From Planctomycetaceae bacterium (GTDB taxonomy: Bacteria; Planctomycetota; Planctomycetia; Pirellulales; Pirellulaceae): a stretch of DNA of 64,000 nucleotides. The stretch lies in the NCBI GenBank assembly GCA_003233175.1, contig QIKY01000371.1, positions 1 to 64,000 of the forward strand, read 5' to 3'. The position numbers were made by a program, and so were the translations under genes. This document shows, piece by piece, positions 1 through 9,644 of this stretch. The notes below the pieces were generated by a model, which was not told the origin of the DNA, did no database searches, and worked only from the letters and a program-made list of their open reading frames with translations. The first letter of the stretch is position 1, and each line of letters begins with the position of its first letter.

Positions 1-340
1 AATTCGATCGACGACTCCTCGCTGCTCTAAAAATCGACTCGCTCTATTCCTTGTGAATCAAGCAGCCCGATATGCCGCACCCTTCTTGTGTTTCTTCCCT
101 TCTATCCGTGTTCATCCGTGGTATCCGTGGTTCGCCAATCTACTCGGGATGCACCTCAGGGGAATTTAACCACGGATGACACGGATGAACACGGATAAAT
201 TCGATCGACGACTCCTCGCTGAATCAAGCAGCCCGATATGCCGCACCCTTCTTGTGTGTCTTCTCCTTCTGTCCGTGGTATCCGTGGTTCGCCAATCTAC
301 TCGGGATGCACCTCAGGGGAATTTAACCACGGCAATAAAC
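1..340. repeat. Duplicated palindromic repeat block
   Basis: A segment carrying the words GCAGCCCGATATGCCGCAC and CTACTCGGGATGCACCTCAG occurs twice, at about 54-175 and 222-333, and a short lead sequence is repeated at 1-24 and 198-222. Positions 104-132 and 168-196 form a 29-bp inverted repeat with about two mismatches around a 35-nt loop. No convincing gene lies here. The block sits downstream of the minus-strand transglutaminase gene. It resembles in style the palindromes around the GxxExxY gene near 58.1-58.7 kb, but the sequence differs. Confidence 0.85.
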
Positions 341-342
341 GG

Positions 343-2772
343 TTACGTTTTTTTCGCCAACTCGTCGCGGCGCGATTCGAGCTTGTTTTCGAGGGTCGTG
401 AGCGACTGGCCGATGTTGCTTTTTTCGGTTTCGCTGAGCGTGGCGCCGCCGAATCGAACGCGGTAATAGCTTGCCGCAATTTCATGCAGGGCGGCGGCGG
501 ACCGCTCGGAGCCGATCCAGACCGCCACCTCTTGCGTCAACTCTTGAATCGTTTGGGAAGGCTTGCGACAAAAATGGAAACGGGTCAGAAGTGATTCCAA
601 ATCGTGAAAAAAATCAATTCTTTTTCGAGCCACCCGCCGACGGGCCCGTAATTTTCGCCGCTGCTGCAAACGCACGCGCGTCGGCAAGCGAAATACATTC
701 ACCAAGGCGACACACACGCCGCCCGCCACGCTGATCACCAACGCCGCCGACCAATCGAACCAGCGGCTGCCCCACCAGTTGCGAGTATCGACTCCCACGG
801 TGCGCGTGGTTTCATTGAAAAATTCGCTCCAGGCCCGCTCATCAACCGACTTATTAAACAACCCGCTAATATTCTTCCCCAACGGCTCGTAGATTGCTCG
901 CCGTTGTTGGTCGGAATCGAGATTGAGCACATAGTCGTTCCAAAGCGCCTCCATGTAGTCGAACGTATCGGTGGCTTTTTGCGTCACCCCCAATCGCTGG
1001 GAATCAGTCCTGCTCGATGAAGGAGTTGGGTCGAGCCGCAACCACGCGCCATGGCGAGTATCGTTGTTCGTATTCAGATGCTCGGGAACACTCCGGGGCG
1101 GCAGGTACGCCTCCACCCAGGCGTGCGCATGAAGATCTCGCACTTGGTAGAATTTGCCGATGGAGTTGAAATCGCCTCCGTGATACCCCACCACCACCCG
1201 CGACGGTATGCCCATCGACCGCAGCATCAAGGCCAGCGAAGTGGCGAAGTATTCGCAATGCCCTTGGCGATGGTTGGCAACGAAATGCTCGACCAAATTC
1301 ATGCCCGCCGGCGGCGGCGGAAGCTGCGTTTGGTCGAGCGTGTAGGTGTAGAGGTCGGAATTCCAAAAGTGCATTTCGAGTGCGCGAGCGACCTGGAAAA
1401 TATCGTTACGGTCGACTTCTCTATCGTCAACGACGGCGTTCGCAATGCGGCGAAGGTTCGGGAACTGGCTGGCTTCGAATCCTAGGAACGCCGGGTTCGT
1501 CGCGGCGTTCTCCGCCGCCGGCGTGATCGCGGATTGCCAACTGTTTTTGATGGAATTCGCACCCAACACGTATCGAAACGGTTGTTGATCGAAAGAAAAA
1601 GCGGGAGTCGTGCGGACCAACTTTTCCTGGTCGGTGTTATAGCGAACGGCATCGGGCGTTTGTTCCAGCGCCAGCGGCGGGTAAACGCCAAAGAGCGTCC
1701 TTCGTCCAGACGGCTGGATGACGAATTCCTGCCGGACGAGATGATCCGAGGATTGCGGCGGCGGCAATTTCGCCAGCGGAGGCCGATGTCGTCGGCGGGG
1801 ATTGCGCCAAGAGATCGAACGGCCGTGGATATCGAAGTGCGTCAGCACGGCGCCGCGGAGGTAAGGCCCGCCTGAAAGGAAGAGAGGCTTGCCGGTTTTT
1901 ACATCCACCAGACGAACCCGCAAGGCGACTTTACTAGAGAGCAAGGCCTCGCCGATTTCGCCCAGCGTGATTTCCTCGGCGAAGCCGACCATGGCGTCTG
2001 GCGATTTCTTTCCTCGCCACCACGCTTGCCCGGGACGCGGCGCCGCCAGAAACACCGAGACGGCAATCGTGAGAGTGGCGGCGCTAAATGCGGCGACGCG
2101 TCGAACCAGCGCCCAACCGAGATAGAGCCTCTGCCCGATTTTTCGGTCGAGCAATTGAAAGGCGACCGGCGGAGCGTCGATCGACCATTGCAGAACGGCT
2201 CCGCCTCGGCCATCGCTGTCGCGCGTGGTGCTGGTCTTCCAGCGAATAGCCTCGTTTGCGTGGGACGTCCTTCCCAGCCGCAACAGTTCCTGATGCAAAT
2301 ACGCGAGTGTCATGGCGGCAATCGCGATGACGAGGTAAATCGCGAGCAGTATTCCAAATTGGACGCCCAAATTTAGAGCCGCGGAAACCACCACTTGCAG
2401 CAAGCTGAGCACGATCAATTGCCAATACAAACGAACGTTTTTCTTTTGATAGAGCAGCACGAATTGCAGGTAGATGAGCAAATTGGCGATGGCGAAAAGT
2501 TGGGCGCGGCTGTCGCTCCCGACGTAAAAGTCGTTCCCGCAAAGCAACAGCGCGAGTACGGCGGCGGCGTTCGCCAAATGACGGTGCAAGCGGAACCAAC
2601 CCAGGTAATCGCTAAAATAGACGGCGGTCGCGGCGGCAAAGATCGCCATCACGGGAAGCGTAGCGCTGCGTTGGCCAAACCCCAAAATAATGGTTCCCAC
2701 GGCTGCCAACAGCGCCACGCTGATTTGTAAATACCGTTCGACCGGCGTTGTTTTTGGACGCGTTATCGCCAT
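343..2772 (-). CDS. Membrane-anchored transglutaminase-like protein (DUF3488/TgpA type)
   Basis: About 809 residues. The N-terminal 230 residues contain several hydrophobic membrane segments as in DUF3488. A transglutaminase-like core follows, with Cys near 505 (GHCEYFA), His near 549 (HAHAWVEA) and Asp near 580 (LDPTP), so the papain-like triad is complete. A further membrane segment and a DUF4129-like tail end the protein. The ATG at 2772 overlaps the stop of the upstream DUF58 gene by 10 bp; the reading frame is open further upstream, but that part lies inside the DUF58 gene and is not protein-like. MoxR, DUF58 and transglutaminase genes commonly form one operon. The role is probably envelope protein processing or crosslinking, and the substrate is unknown. 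Confidence 0.9.
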   Translation of the reverse strand: MAITRPKTTPVERYLQISVALLAAVGTIILGFGQRSATLPVMAIFAAATAVYFSDYLGWFRLHRHLANAAAVLALLLCGNDFYVGSDSRAQLFAIANLLIYLQFVLLYQKKNVRLYWQLIVLSLLQVVVSAALNLGVQFGILLAIYLVIAIAAMTLAYLHQELLRLGRTSHANEAIRWKTSTTRDSDGRGGAVLQWSIDAPPVAFQLLDRKIGQRLYLGWALVRRVAAFSAATLTIAVSVFLAAPRPGQAWWRGKKSPDAMVGFAEEITLGEIGEALLSSKVALRVRLVDVKTGKPLFLSGGPYLRGAVLTHFDIHGRSISWRNPRRRHRPPLAKLPPPQSSDHLVRQEFVIQPSGRRTLFGVYPPLALEQTPDAVRYNTDQEKLVRTTPAFSFDQQPFRYVLGANSIKNSWQSAITPAAENAATNPAFLGFEASQFPNLRRIANAVVDDREVDRNDIFQVARALEMHFWNSDLYTYTLDQTQLPPPPAGMNLVEHFVANHRQGHCEYFATSLALMLRSMGIPSRVVVGYHGGDFNSIGKFYQVRDLHAHAWVEAYLPPRSVPEHLNTNNDTRHGAWLRLDPTPSSSRTDSQRLGVTQKATDTFDYMEALWNDYVLNLDSDQQRRAIYEPLGKNISGLFNKSVDERAWSEFFNETTRTVGVDTRNWWGSRWFDWSAALVISVAGGVCVALVNVFRLPTRVRLQQRRKLRARRRVARKRIDFFHDLESLLTRFHFCRKPSQTIQELTQEVAVWIGSERSAAALHEIAASYYRVRFGGATLSETEKSNIGQSLTTLENKLESRRDELAKKT

Positions 2773-4094
2773 TGGAAATACCTTTTCCATTGTTCGCCGC
2801 CGCAATCGATCCAGGTGGTGCTGGCTAAATCGGCCATGCTTCCGAGGGCGGCTTCGCCCACTACCTCTCGCCCCGCCCCTTCCCGCAAGGCGCCTTCCTG
2901 AAACATCTGTTCCCGCGCCGGCCCTTCCAGCAACGCCGACAGCGTTTCTTCGGTGCGCGTGCTGATGACCACCAGTTCCGCGCCGGGCGGCGTGCGGCGT
3001 TGCATTTCCGCGAGCACCAGGGGAAACTGGTTTTCGCGACTCGGCTCGTGAGTCGCGAGCCATTGCAGCCACTCCCACATCAGCGTGGGCGACGCCGCCG
3101 CCAGCCGGACCAGGTGTTTTTCCGCCGCCGCTCCGGCCAGCAGCCGGCCCGCGTTTTGGCTGCATGCCTCCGAGATAACCGTGGCGAAAAAACTGACGGC
3201 TCGTTCCACGACTTTTTGCTGCTCGGGGCCATAGCGGTCGCCTCGCCAGAGGTCCAAGAGGACGACCGTCTCGCGGCTGTCGCGCTGTTCAAACTGCCGC
3301 ACCGCCAACTCATTGAGTCGGGCGGTGGCTCGCCAGTGGATCCAACGCTGGGCGTCGCCGGAGCGCCATTCCCGAATTCCGTAATAATCGCCATCGTTCC
3401 AGCCTCGCCGTTGGCCGGCAAAATCTTCGCCAGCAAGCTGCGACTTCATTTTTTGATCCCATTGAGGCGTCAGACGCCCCAATCGAGGATAAACCACCAG
3501 TTCGTCCACACCACTGACCCGGCGCCTGCCTCGCACCAAGCCAAAGGGAAAGCCCGACGAGATTTCCAACGGGCCGACCGAATAACGCCCGCGATGAGGA
3601 AGCATACAGCGGTACGAAGCACGCTGCGTTTCTTGAGGATTGACGCGCATCACGAAGGAATCGACGTGCGTCGCCTGGGCAAGGCTTCGCGGTCGCGCGG
3701 CCCGGGCGAGCCGATCGCGGATGGTGATCGTCCAGACCGCGACGCGCCGGCGAGCATTCGAAATGCTGACTTCCATCGTGAAGGGCTCGCCGGCAAAAAT
3801 GTGCTTCGGCGGATGGCGGCGGACTTCCAGGCGGCGCGGCGTCGTGAACGCAAACACGGCGTTGGTGAGAAAAACGCCAATCATCATGCTGGCCAGCGCC
3901 ACGAGTAAATTGACCTCTCGCAACGACGCCCCGCCAACAATGAACGCCAGCACCAACAGATAATGCCAGCCTTCGCTGCTGATCGCGATACGGCGGCGGC
4001 GAAACAGGCGCCATCGCAAACGACTCAGGAAACGATTGTGTAGCTTCTTCTCTAACAAATCGATTTTCTCCGCGGGCGAACGACGTGGCGTCAA
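2763..4094 (-). CDS. DUF58 domain protein
   Basis: 443 residues. A basic N-terminus is followed by two hydrophobic segments (about residues 42-85). The DUF58 signature lies near the middle, with a tract resembling GDYYGIREWRSGDAQRWIHW, then a VWA-like region (VVLLDLWRG). The family is a partner of MoxR-type AAA chaperones. The best start is a TTG at 4094 whose last two bases overlap the MoxR stop codon, the usual coupling in these operons; no ATG fits better. The C-terminus overlaps the start of the transglutaminase gene. The function is inferred from context as a MoxR-dependent assembly or maturation factor in the membrane. Confidence 0.88.
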   Translation of the reverse strand: MTPRRSPAEKIDLLEKKLHNRFLSRLRWRLFRRRRIAISSEGWHYLLVLAFIVGGASLREVNLLVALASMMIGVFLTNAVFAFTTPRRLEVRRHPPKHIFAGEPFTMEVSISNARRRVAVWTITIRDRLARAARPRSLAQATHVDSFVMRVNPQETQRASYRCMLPHRGRYSVGPLEISSGFPFGLVRGRRRVSGVDELVVYPRLGRLTPQWDQKMKSQLAGEDFAGQRRGWNDGDYYGIREWRSGDAQRWIHWRATARLNELAVRQFEQRDSRETVVLLDLWRGDRYGPEQQKVVERAVSFFATVISEACSQNAGRLLAGAAAEKHLVRLAAASPTLMWEWLQWLATHEPSRENQFPLVLAEMQRRTPPGAELVVISTRTEETLSALLEGPAREQMFQEGALREGAGREVVGEAALGSMADLASTTWIDCGGEQWKRYFQWR

Positions 4095-5032
4095 TCGGGA
4101 ACGGGAATCGTGTCCAGCAATCTGGCGATGAGCAATTCCGACGCCTCCCGTTGGCGATCGTGGGCGTATCCTTTGAGGACCACGCGATGCGAAAAAACCG
4201 GCGCCGCCAGTTGTTTGATGTCGTCGGGCACGACATAGGTTCGTCCTTCGACAACCGCGAACGCTTGCGCCGCCCGATACAAACAGAGCGAACCCCGCGT
4301 GCTGACGCCCACATGCAATTCATCGCTCTGGCGGGTGGCGTCCACCAAATCGAGCAAGTATTCGCTGATGGAACTGTCAACCGATACTTCACGAACCTGC
4401 TGCTGAAGCTCCAATACCTGCGCCACCCCAACGGCGGCTTGGAGATGATCGACCGGTTCGCCCGCGCGATGTGTCGATAAAACACGCAGTTCCTCGCTGC
4501 GGTCGGGGTAGCCCATCGAGATGCGCATCAGAAATCGGTCGAGCTGACTCTCGGGCAAGGGGTACGTTCCCGCAAATTCGTAAGGGTTTTGCGTGGCGAT
4601 CACCATGAACGGCCTGGGCAAACGGTGGGTTTGCCCATCGGCGGAAACCTGTTGATCGCTCATTGCCTCCAACAGCGCGCTTTGCGTGCGCGGCGGGGCG
4701 CGATTGATTTCGTCGGCCAGCACGATATTGACAAAAATCGGACCTTGCTTGTAAACAAACTCAGATGTTTTGGCGTCGAAAACACTGCTGCCGATGATAT
4801 CGCTGGGCAATAGGTCGGGTGTGAATTGCAAACGGGCGAAATCACCCGAGACACTCCTGGCGAGCGCTTTGCCGACCAGGGTTTTGCCGACGCCCGGCAC
4901 GTCTTCGAGCAAAATGTGCTCGCCCGCCAAAAGCGCGACCAAACACATCTTCACGACACGAGGTTTCCCCAAAACAACACTCGACATGCTTGCTTCAAGG
5001 TCGGTCACCATGCTTCGCGACTCAGTCGCCAT
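4091..5032 (-). CDS. MoxR-family AAA+ ATPase
   Basis: About 313 residues. Walker A is DVPGVGKT near residues 44-51 and Walker B is VLADEIN near 104-110, followed by ATQNPYEFAGTYPLPESQLDRF-type sensor motifs characteristic of MoxR. The start at 5032 is chosen because a GGGAG ribosome-binding site lies 6-7 nt upstream; an in-frame ATG at 5038 is too close to it. The frame stays open to 5239, but that extension is not family-like. This is the first gene of a three-gene overlapping operon with DUF58 and transglutaminase. MoxR proteins act as cytosolic chaperones that activate or assemble partner complexes. A second, independent MoxR gene lies at 38756-39766. Confidence 0.93.
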   Translation of the reverse strand: MATESRSMVTDLEASMSSVVLGKPRVVKMCLVALLAGEHILLEDVPGVGKTLVGKALARSVSGDFARLQFTPDLLPSDIIGSSVFDAKTSEFVYKQGPIFVNIVLADEINRAPPRTQSALLEAMSDQQVSADGQTHRLPRPFMVIATQNPYEFAGTYPLPESQLDRFLMRISMGYPDRSEELRVLSTHRAGEPVDHLQAAVGVAQVLELQQQVREVSVDSSISEYLLDLVDATRQSDELHVGVSTRGSLCLYRAAQAFAVVEGRTYVVPDDIKQLAAPVFSHRVVLKGYAHDRQREASELLIARLLDTIPVPD

Positions 5033-5460
5033 AGGCATCTCCCAAGTTGAGGCGACAAAAGTTGTCAGAATCGCTAAAAGAACGTATAAAAAGCAAAATA
5101 TCCTTACCCTGTTTATACCCGCTCTCGCTTCGCGCAGAAAGTCAGTTGAGGGCGGGCCGATCAAAAACCGGGCCAAGTGCGGCAGCGCACTTTTCCGCCC
5201 ACCGTTGGAGTGTACGCCTGAGGAATCGTCCCGAAACAAGTTCCATATTTCATTTTGACCGAGCGAGGCGATAGCCCAGGTTATTCATGAACAGGTCAGA
5301 ACCCCTCATGACATCCCCCCGAAAAAGTGGTTACGTCGATCTTACCAAAAACACTGCGCCAATCAGCCGGAACGCGCTCGCGTCCGGTTCTCCGAGAATG
5401 CTGTGAACCGTGAGCTAGTGCTCATCGGCTGATGAATGAATGCTGTAAACTAGGCGGCTG
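5033..5460. other. Intergenic gap, no gene seen
   Basis: This stretch separates the MoxR operon from the 3' end of the sigma-54 activator gene, both on the minus strand. It should contain the MoxR operon promoter. I see no clear terminator, repeat or conserved small ORF in it. Confidence 0.5.
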
Positions 5461-6825
5461 TCACGAAGAACCAGAGACCAGTTCCGAATCTTGGATCTGA
5501 AACTTCTCCACCAGCCGATAGAGTTTTCGCCGATCAATACCAAGCACGCGCGCCGCGCGCGACTTATTTCCCGCTTCCCGCCGCAGAACTTCCACGACTT
5601 TCGCGCGTTCCAACGTGGAAAGGTCGTCGGTGTCGAGCAAGCCGCCGGCGTTCTCAGCCAGTTCGCTCCGCATGAGGTCTTTGGGAAGATCGGCCTTGCG
5701 AATGATGTTGTCTTCGGAGAGGATTTTTCCTCGCTCAATGGCATTGATGAGTTGCCGCACATTGCCCGGCCAATGATACCGATTCATGCATTCGTCCGCT
5801 TCGGCGTCGAGTTCCCAACCGGGGCCGAGAAAATGCGAGATCAGCAGCGGAAGGTCGCCGGTGCGGTCGCGCAGCGGCGGCAACTCCAACGACAGAACGT
5901 TGATCCGATAATAAAGGTCTTCGCGAAAACGCCCCTCGCGAACTTCTTCGGATAAATCTCGATTGGTGGCCACCAGCAAACGCACATGCACCTTGCGCTC
6001 TTTCACCGAGCCGACCCTGCGCAGGGAACCGTCTTCCAGCACCCGCAACAGCTTCGCCTGAACCGACCCCGGCATCTCACCGATTTCATCAATGAAGAGC
6101 GTGCCTCGGTCGGCGACTTCGAAGAGTCCTGGCTTGGTGTTGATCGCGCCGGTGAAGGCGCCTTTTTCGTGGCCGAACAACTCGCTTTCCAGCAAGGTTT
6201 CGGTAAGCGCCGCGCAGTTGATCACGACCATCGGTTTGTTGGCTCGCGAGCTGGCTCGATGCAGCGCCAGCGCCACCAGTTCTTTTCCCGTACCGCTTTC
6301 GCCTTGAATCAAGATGGCTTTGTCGCTGGGGCCGGCGCGTCCTATCAGACGCTGCACTTCCAGCATTTCCGGAGATTGCCCCACCATTTCAAACGCCGGC
6401 TGGTTGCGTTCGAGAAAGGCTCGCAATTGCCGGTTCTCGCGCCGCAATTGCCGGCGTTCGCCCGCCCGCAAGACCACGGCTTCCAGTTCCTTCAGAGGAA
6501 ACGGCTTGGCGAGGTAGTCGAACGCCTCAAGTTTCATCGCTTCCACGGCGGTGGCCACGGTTCCCTGACCGGTGAGGAAAATGACCTCGCATTCGACATT
6601 CGACTCCTTGAATTTTTTCAATAACTCCAGGCCGGAAAGACCGGGCATCATCATGTCGACCACCGCGACATCAAAATCCCGGCGCGTGGCGAGGTCGAGC
6701 GCCTGTTGGCCATCCGACGCATGGTCGACATTAAAACCGCAGCGTCGGAAGCGTCGCACGAGCGTGTCGAGAAATTCCTCATCGTCGTCGACCAATAAAA
6801 GCTCGACTCCCTGTGATTCCGTCAT
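5461..6825 (-). CDS. Sigma-54-dependent response regulator, NtrC family
   Basis: About 454 residues with three domains. The receiver domain spans about 1-120 with the phospho-acceptor Asp57 (VVDMMMPG). The AAA+ sigma-54 interaction domain follows, with Walker A GESGTGKE at 175-182, an intact GAFTGA loop at 222-227 and Walker B FIDEIGE near 244-250. A Fis-type helix-turn-helix sits at the C-terminus (about 420-443). The ATG at 6825 has GAGGAA 8 nt upstream. No sensor kinase gene is adjacent, so this is an orphan regulator in the window. The intact GAFTGA shows it should activate RNA polymerase-sigma54. A matching promoter lies about 2.1 kb away at 8931-8946, although the link is only inferred. 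Confidence 0.95.
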   Translation of the reverse strand: MTESQGVELLLVDDDEEFLDTLVRRFRRCGFNVDHASDGQQALDLATRRDFDVAVVDMMMPGLSGLELLKKFKESNVECEVIFLTGQGTVATAVEAMKLEAFDYLAKPFPLKELEAVVLRAGERRQLRRENRQLRAFLERNQPAFEMVGQSPEMLEVQRLIGRAGPSDKAILIQGESGTGKELVALALHRASSRANKPMVVINCAALTETLLESELFGHEKGAFTGAINTKPGLFEVADRGTLFIDEIGEMPGSVQAKLLRVLEDGSLRRVGSVKERKVHVRLLVATNRDLSEEVREGRFREDLYYRINVLSLELPPLRDRTGDLPLLISHFLGPGWELDAEADECMNRYHWPGNVRQLINAIERGKILSEDNIIRKADLPKDLMRSELAENAGGLLDTDDLSTLERAKVVEVLRREAGNKSRAARVLGIDRRKLYRLVEKFQIQDSELVSGSS

Positions 6826-6965
6826 GGGCGATTTCCTCGATAGTAAGTGTGTCGTGTTGTCTCGGTCTGTGCGAAACCGCGCGCCTTGGAACGACATCGC
6901 CCGGCTGGCGGAAAACGCAGGCTCATTTTAGGAGGAAGGAAAAGGCGGGCGGAACGCCACTGAAT

Positions 6966-6991
6966 ATACAGCACGGGCCCCTGCTGTGTAT
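6966..6991. promoter_or_regulatory. Palindrome between divergent genes
   Basis: ATACAGCA at 6966-6973 is mirrored by TGCTGTGTAT at 6982-6991 around a GC-rich centre. It lies between the start of the sigma-54 activator gene (minus) and the kinase gene (plus). It could be an operator or simply a hairpin; no regulator is identified. Confidence 0.35.
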
Positions 6992-7112
6992 CACCTCTTT
7001 GCGGCCCCGCGTCAAGTGATTTGGCGCGTGAATTGCACGGTGTTTTCTCAATGACACCAGCCTTTTGCCACCAAACGCGAGTATTCACGTTTCTCTCTTG
7101 AAGTGCTTTTTC

Positions 7113-8831
7113 ATGACTGCACCTCCTTTACCGGGAATTCAAGACGCCACGCCCGCGGAGAAAAACGAGCTGACCGCCGGGCGTTTGAAATCGCTGGTTT
7201 CCTGGTTGCGAAAACGGGCCTCCTACCCGCAGGCCGCCAAACACGTGGCGGTGATCGAAACCCATATTTCGTGGTTGTTTCTCACCGATCAGTTCGTCTA
7301 CAAATTGAAGAAACCGGTGCGGTTTGAGTTCCTTGATTTTAGCACGCCCGAGTTTCGGCGCGCCGCCTGCCTGGAAGAAGTTCGGCTGAACAGACGACTA
7401 GCGCCGGACGTCTATCTGGAAGTGGTTCCGGTGCTGCAAGACAGCCCCGGCCGGTTTCGGCTGGGCGGGCGGCAAAGCAAAGCCGGCGCCGGCGGTTTGG
7501 AAAGCACGCCCGGCGGGGAACGCGCCATCGATTGGCTGGTGAAAATGCGGCGCCTGCCCGCCGACCGAGCACTCGACCGCCTCATTCGCGACAAGAAAAT
7601 TGATGCCTCCGACCTCGACAATCTCGCGGAGTATCTGGCGTACTTTTATACCGCGTTGCCCCCGTTGACCGTAAAGACAGAAGATTATCGTCGCAAAATA
7701 AAATCGCATGTGTTGGCAAATCGGCAAGATTTGCTCGGCGCGCTCCCCGAAGATTGGAGCTTGCGGGTGGCGCGCGTCCACGATGCGCAATTACGTTTTT
7801 TGTACTTGGCCGACGATTTGCTCAACACGCGCGTTCTCAACGGCCGGATTGTTGATGGCCATGGAGACCTGCGACCAGAACACATCTATCTTTGTCAGCG
7901 GCCGACGATCATCGATTGCATCGAGTTTTCGCAGGATTTGAGGCAAATCGATGTGCTCGACGAACTGGCGTTCCTGTGCATGGAGTGCGATTTACTGGGC
8001 GATACGCATATCGGCCGCTTTTTACTTGAACGTTACCGCCAAAACTGTGGCGACGATTTCCCCACTTCGCTGCTCTCCTTTTACCAATGTTACCGAGCCT
8101 GCGTGCGGGCGAAAGTACACGCCTTGCGGGCGTCGCAACTGGGCTGCGTCCCCAACGAAGACGGCGGCCCCAACGAAACTGGCTTGGCGGAGGTGAAACG
8201 CTATCTGGGATTGGCCGATCATTACGCAGCGTTACTCGGCCCGCCGTGTTTGATCGTCGTGCATGGACTTTCTGGAACGGGAAAGTCGACGCTCGCCAAG
8301 GCAATTTCCGATTCGCTCGCCATGACCTTGCTCCAAACCGATGTGCTGCGCGGCGAATTATTTTCTCCAACCGACGCCGCTCCCGGCTATTCGCAGGGGC
8401 GATATGCGGCGGAGCAGCGGGAGCAGGTCTACCTGCTGATGCTCCAGCGGGCGGAGGAATTACTCCAGAAGGGGTGCTCCGTCGTGCTAGACGGTTCCTT
8501 TCTCTCGACGCAAACTCGGCAAGCCGCCGCGTTGCTGGCCCAACGATTCAAGGCATTCCCCCTTTTCCTGCGATGTGCCTGCCCGTTGCCTGTTGCCCGG
8601 CAACGCGTTGTTGAACGGCGTAAAAAGGGCGAGCGTGAATCGGAAATCGTTAGTGGATGGTTGGAACTGCAACGCCAAGCCGACGAACCCGATCCGACAA
8701 ACCTCCACGTGGTCACGCTCGATACCACTCGGCCCTCGCTCGAACTCCTGGAGGTCGTCTGCAAGTATTTGCGTGACTCAGGTTGGGCTTCCACGAATTC
8801 TCCAGCCGACCAGCCGAAAAAGGTGTTCTGA
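7113..8831 (+). CDS. Phosphotransferase-kinase fusion (aminoglycoside phosphotransferase-like + P-loop kinase)
   Basis: About 572 residues. The N-terminal half resembles the COG2187 aminoglycoside-phosphotransferase-like family, with the catalytic tract DGHGDLRPEHIYL near 246-258. The C-terminal part is a COG0645-type P-loop kinase with Walker A GLSGTGKST near 384-392. Such two-domain proteins are widespread, and the substrate is not established. The ATG at 7113 is preferred to an upstream TTG at 7065 because homologous sequence begins only after it. A short dyad (8840-8862) follows the stop. The gene stands alone and shows no truncation. Confidence 0.85.
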   Translation: MTAPPLPGIQDATPAEKNELTAGRLKSLVSWLRKRASYPQAAKHVAVIETHISWLFLTDQFVYKLKKPVRFEFLDFSTPEFRRAACLEEVRLNRRLAPDVYLEVVPVLQDSPGRFRLGGRQSKAGAGGLESTPGGERAIDWLVKMRRLPADRALDRLIRDKKIDASDLDNLAEYLAYFYTALPPLTVKTEDYRRKIKSHVLANRQDLLGALPEDWSLRVARVHDAQLRFLYLADDLLNTRVLNGRIVDGHGDLRPEHIYLCQRPTIIDCIEFSQDLRQIDVLDELAFLCMECDLLGDTHIGRFLLERYRQNCGDDFPTSLLSFYQCYRACVRAKVHALRASQLGCVPNEDGGPNETGLAEVKRYLGLADHYAALLGPPCLIVVHGLSGTGKSTLAKAISDSLAMTLLQTDVLRGELFSPTDAAPGYSQGRYAAEQREQVYLLMLQRAEELLQKGCSVVLDGSFLSTQTRQAAALLAQRFKAFPLFLRCACPLPVARQRVVERRKKGERESEIVSGWLELQRQADEPDPTNLHVVTLDTTRPSLELLEVVCKYLRDSGWASTNSPADQPKKVF

Positions 8832-8839
8832 GCAGCGTG

Positions 8840-8862
8840 TTCTGAGTCATTAACGCTCAGAA
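8840..8862 (+). terminator. Weak hairpin after kinase gene
   Basis: TTCTGAG at 8840-8846 pairs with CTCAGAA at 8856-8862 around a 9-nt loop, just past the stop at 8831. No T-run follows, so termination here is uncertain. Confidence 0.35.
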
Positions 8863-8930
8863 ACTATCCGAACTGCGCGAATACGCACATCGGTGTTTCG
8901 ATAATCGCGGCAAATATTCGCCGGACTAAT

Positions 8931-8946
8931 TGGCATAAAAATTGCA
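8931..8946 (+). promoter_or_regulatory. Sigma-54 (-24/-12) promoter
   Basis: TGGCAT, a 5-nt A-rich spacer, then TTGCA matches the RpoN consensus TGGCAC-N5-TTGCA in all invariant bases (GG and GC) with the correct spacing. Transcription would start near 8958, leaving a leader of about 150 nt before the UspA gene at 9112. The 100 bp upstream have room for activator sites. The promoter probably drives the UspA / hemerythrin / cytochrome operon under a NtrC-type activator. Confidence 0.75.
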
Positions 8947-9111
8947 ACTAGAAACTCCTGGAAGCGAGAGTTGAGTCGGCGGTTTTTCTTCCAATGGAAG
9001 TACGTGCCGCTGATTGACTTTTCGCAGTAGGCGGCTAGAGGCGGCGATGGGTTCGGTGCTTCGTTTCAGGCCGCCGCGTGGCGTGCGACTTATACGCGAA
9101 AGGAGAGAGTC

Positions 9112-9573
9112 ATGAATGCCAAAAAAATCCTTTTCCCCACAGATTTCTCACACACGGGCGATGCCGCCATTGCGATGGCCACTTCATTGGCTCGCGATAC
9201 CGGCGCGAAACTGATCGTTGTGCATGTGGAAGAGCCGCCGGTCGCCTATGGCGCCGGAGAAATGTACTACGGAATTCCCAACCCCGCCACCGACGACCTC
9301 AAGCACATGTTGGAAAAGGTAAAACCGACCGACCCAGCCGTGCCTTACGAGCATCATCTGCTCACGGGAGATCCGGCGGCGGCTATTGGCCGATTTGCCG
9401 ACGACGAAAATATCGATCTGATCGTATTGGGAACCCACGGACGCACCGGATTCTCTCGTCTGATCATGGGCAGTGTGGCCGAGGGAATTGTCCGCCGGGC
9501 GAATTGCCCAGTTCTAACATGCAAACATCCTGAAGAAAAAGCGGCGAAAACCAAGCCGTTAGCGGCCACCTAA
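9112..9573 (+). CDS. Universal stress protein (UspA family)
   Basis: 153 residues, the full length of a single Usp domain. The N-terminus KKILFPTDFS and the ATP-binding loop GTHGRTGFSRLIMGSVAEG followed by RRANCPVL are canonical for ATP-binding Usp proteins. AGGAGAGAG lies just upstream of the ATG as a strong ribosome-binding site. It is the first gene after a sigma-54 promoter and is followed by a hemerythrin-like and a cytochrome-like gene, which suggests an oxygen, redox or nitrosative stress role in the cytoplasm. This assignment by context is inference. Confidence 0.95.
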   Translation: MNAKKILFPTDFSHTGDAAIAMATSLARDTGAKLIVVHVEEPPVAYGAGEMYYGIPNPATDDLKHMLEKVKPTDPAVPYEHHLLTGDPAAAIGRFADDENIDLIVLGTHGRTGFSRLIMGSVAEGIVRRANCPVLTCKHPEEKAAKTKPLAAT

Positions 9574-9644
9574 ACACGATGGATAGGCAGCCCGTTGAAT
9601 GAGCGCCGCCCCCGCGTTGCGAGGTCGGCCGAAAGGAGGGCGTC

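Noticed and set aside
2773-3165. Upstream extension of the transglutaminase frame
   Set aside because: The 131 residues lie over the DUF58 coding region, are Arg/Gly-rich as out-of-frame translations usually are, and the family start fits the ATG at 2772.
5033-5239. N-terminal extension of the first MoxR protein
   Set aside because: It begins well before the ribosome-binding site at about 5040 and has a composition unlike MoxR N-termini.
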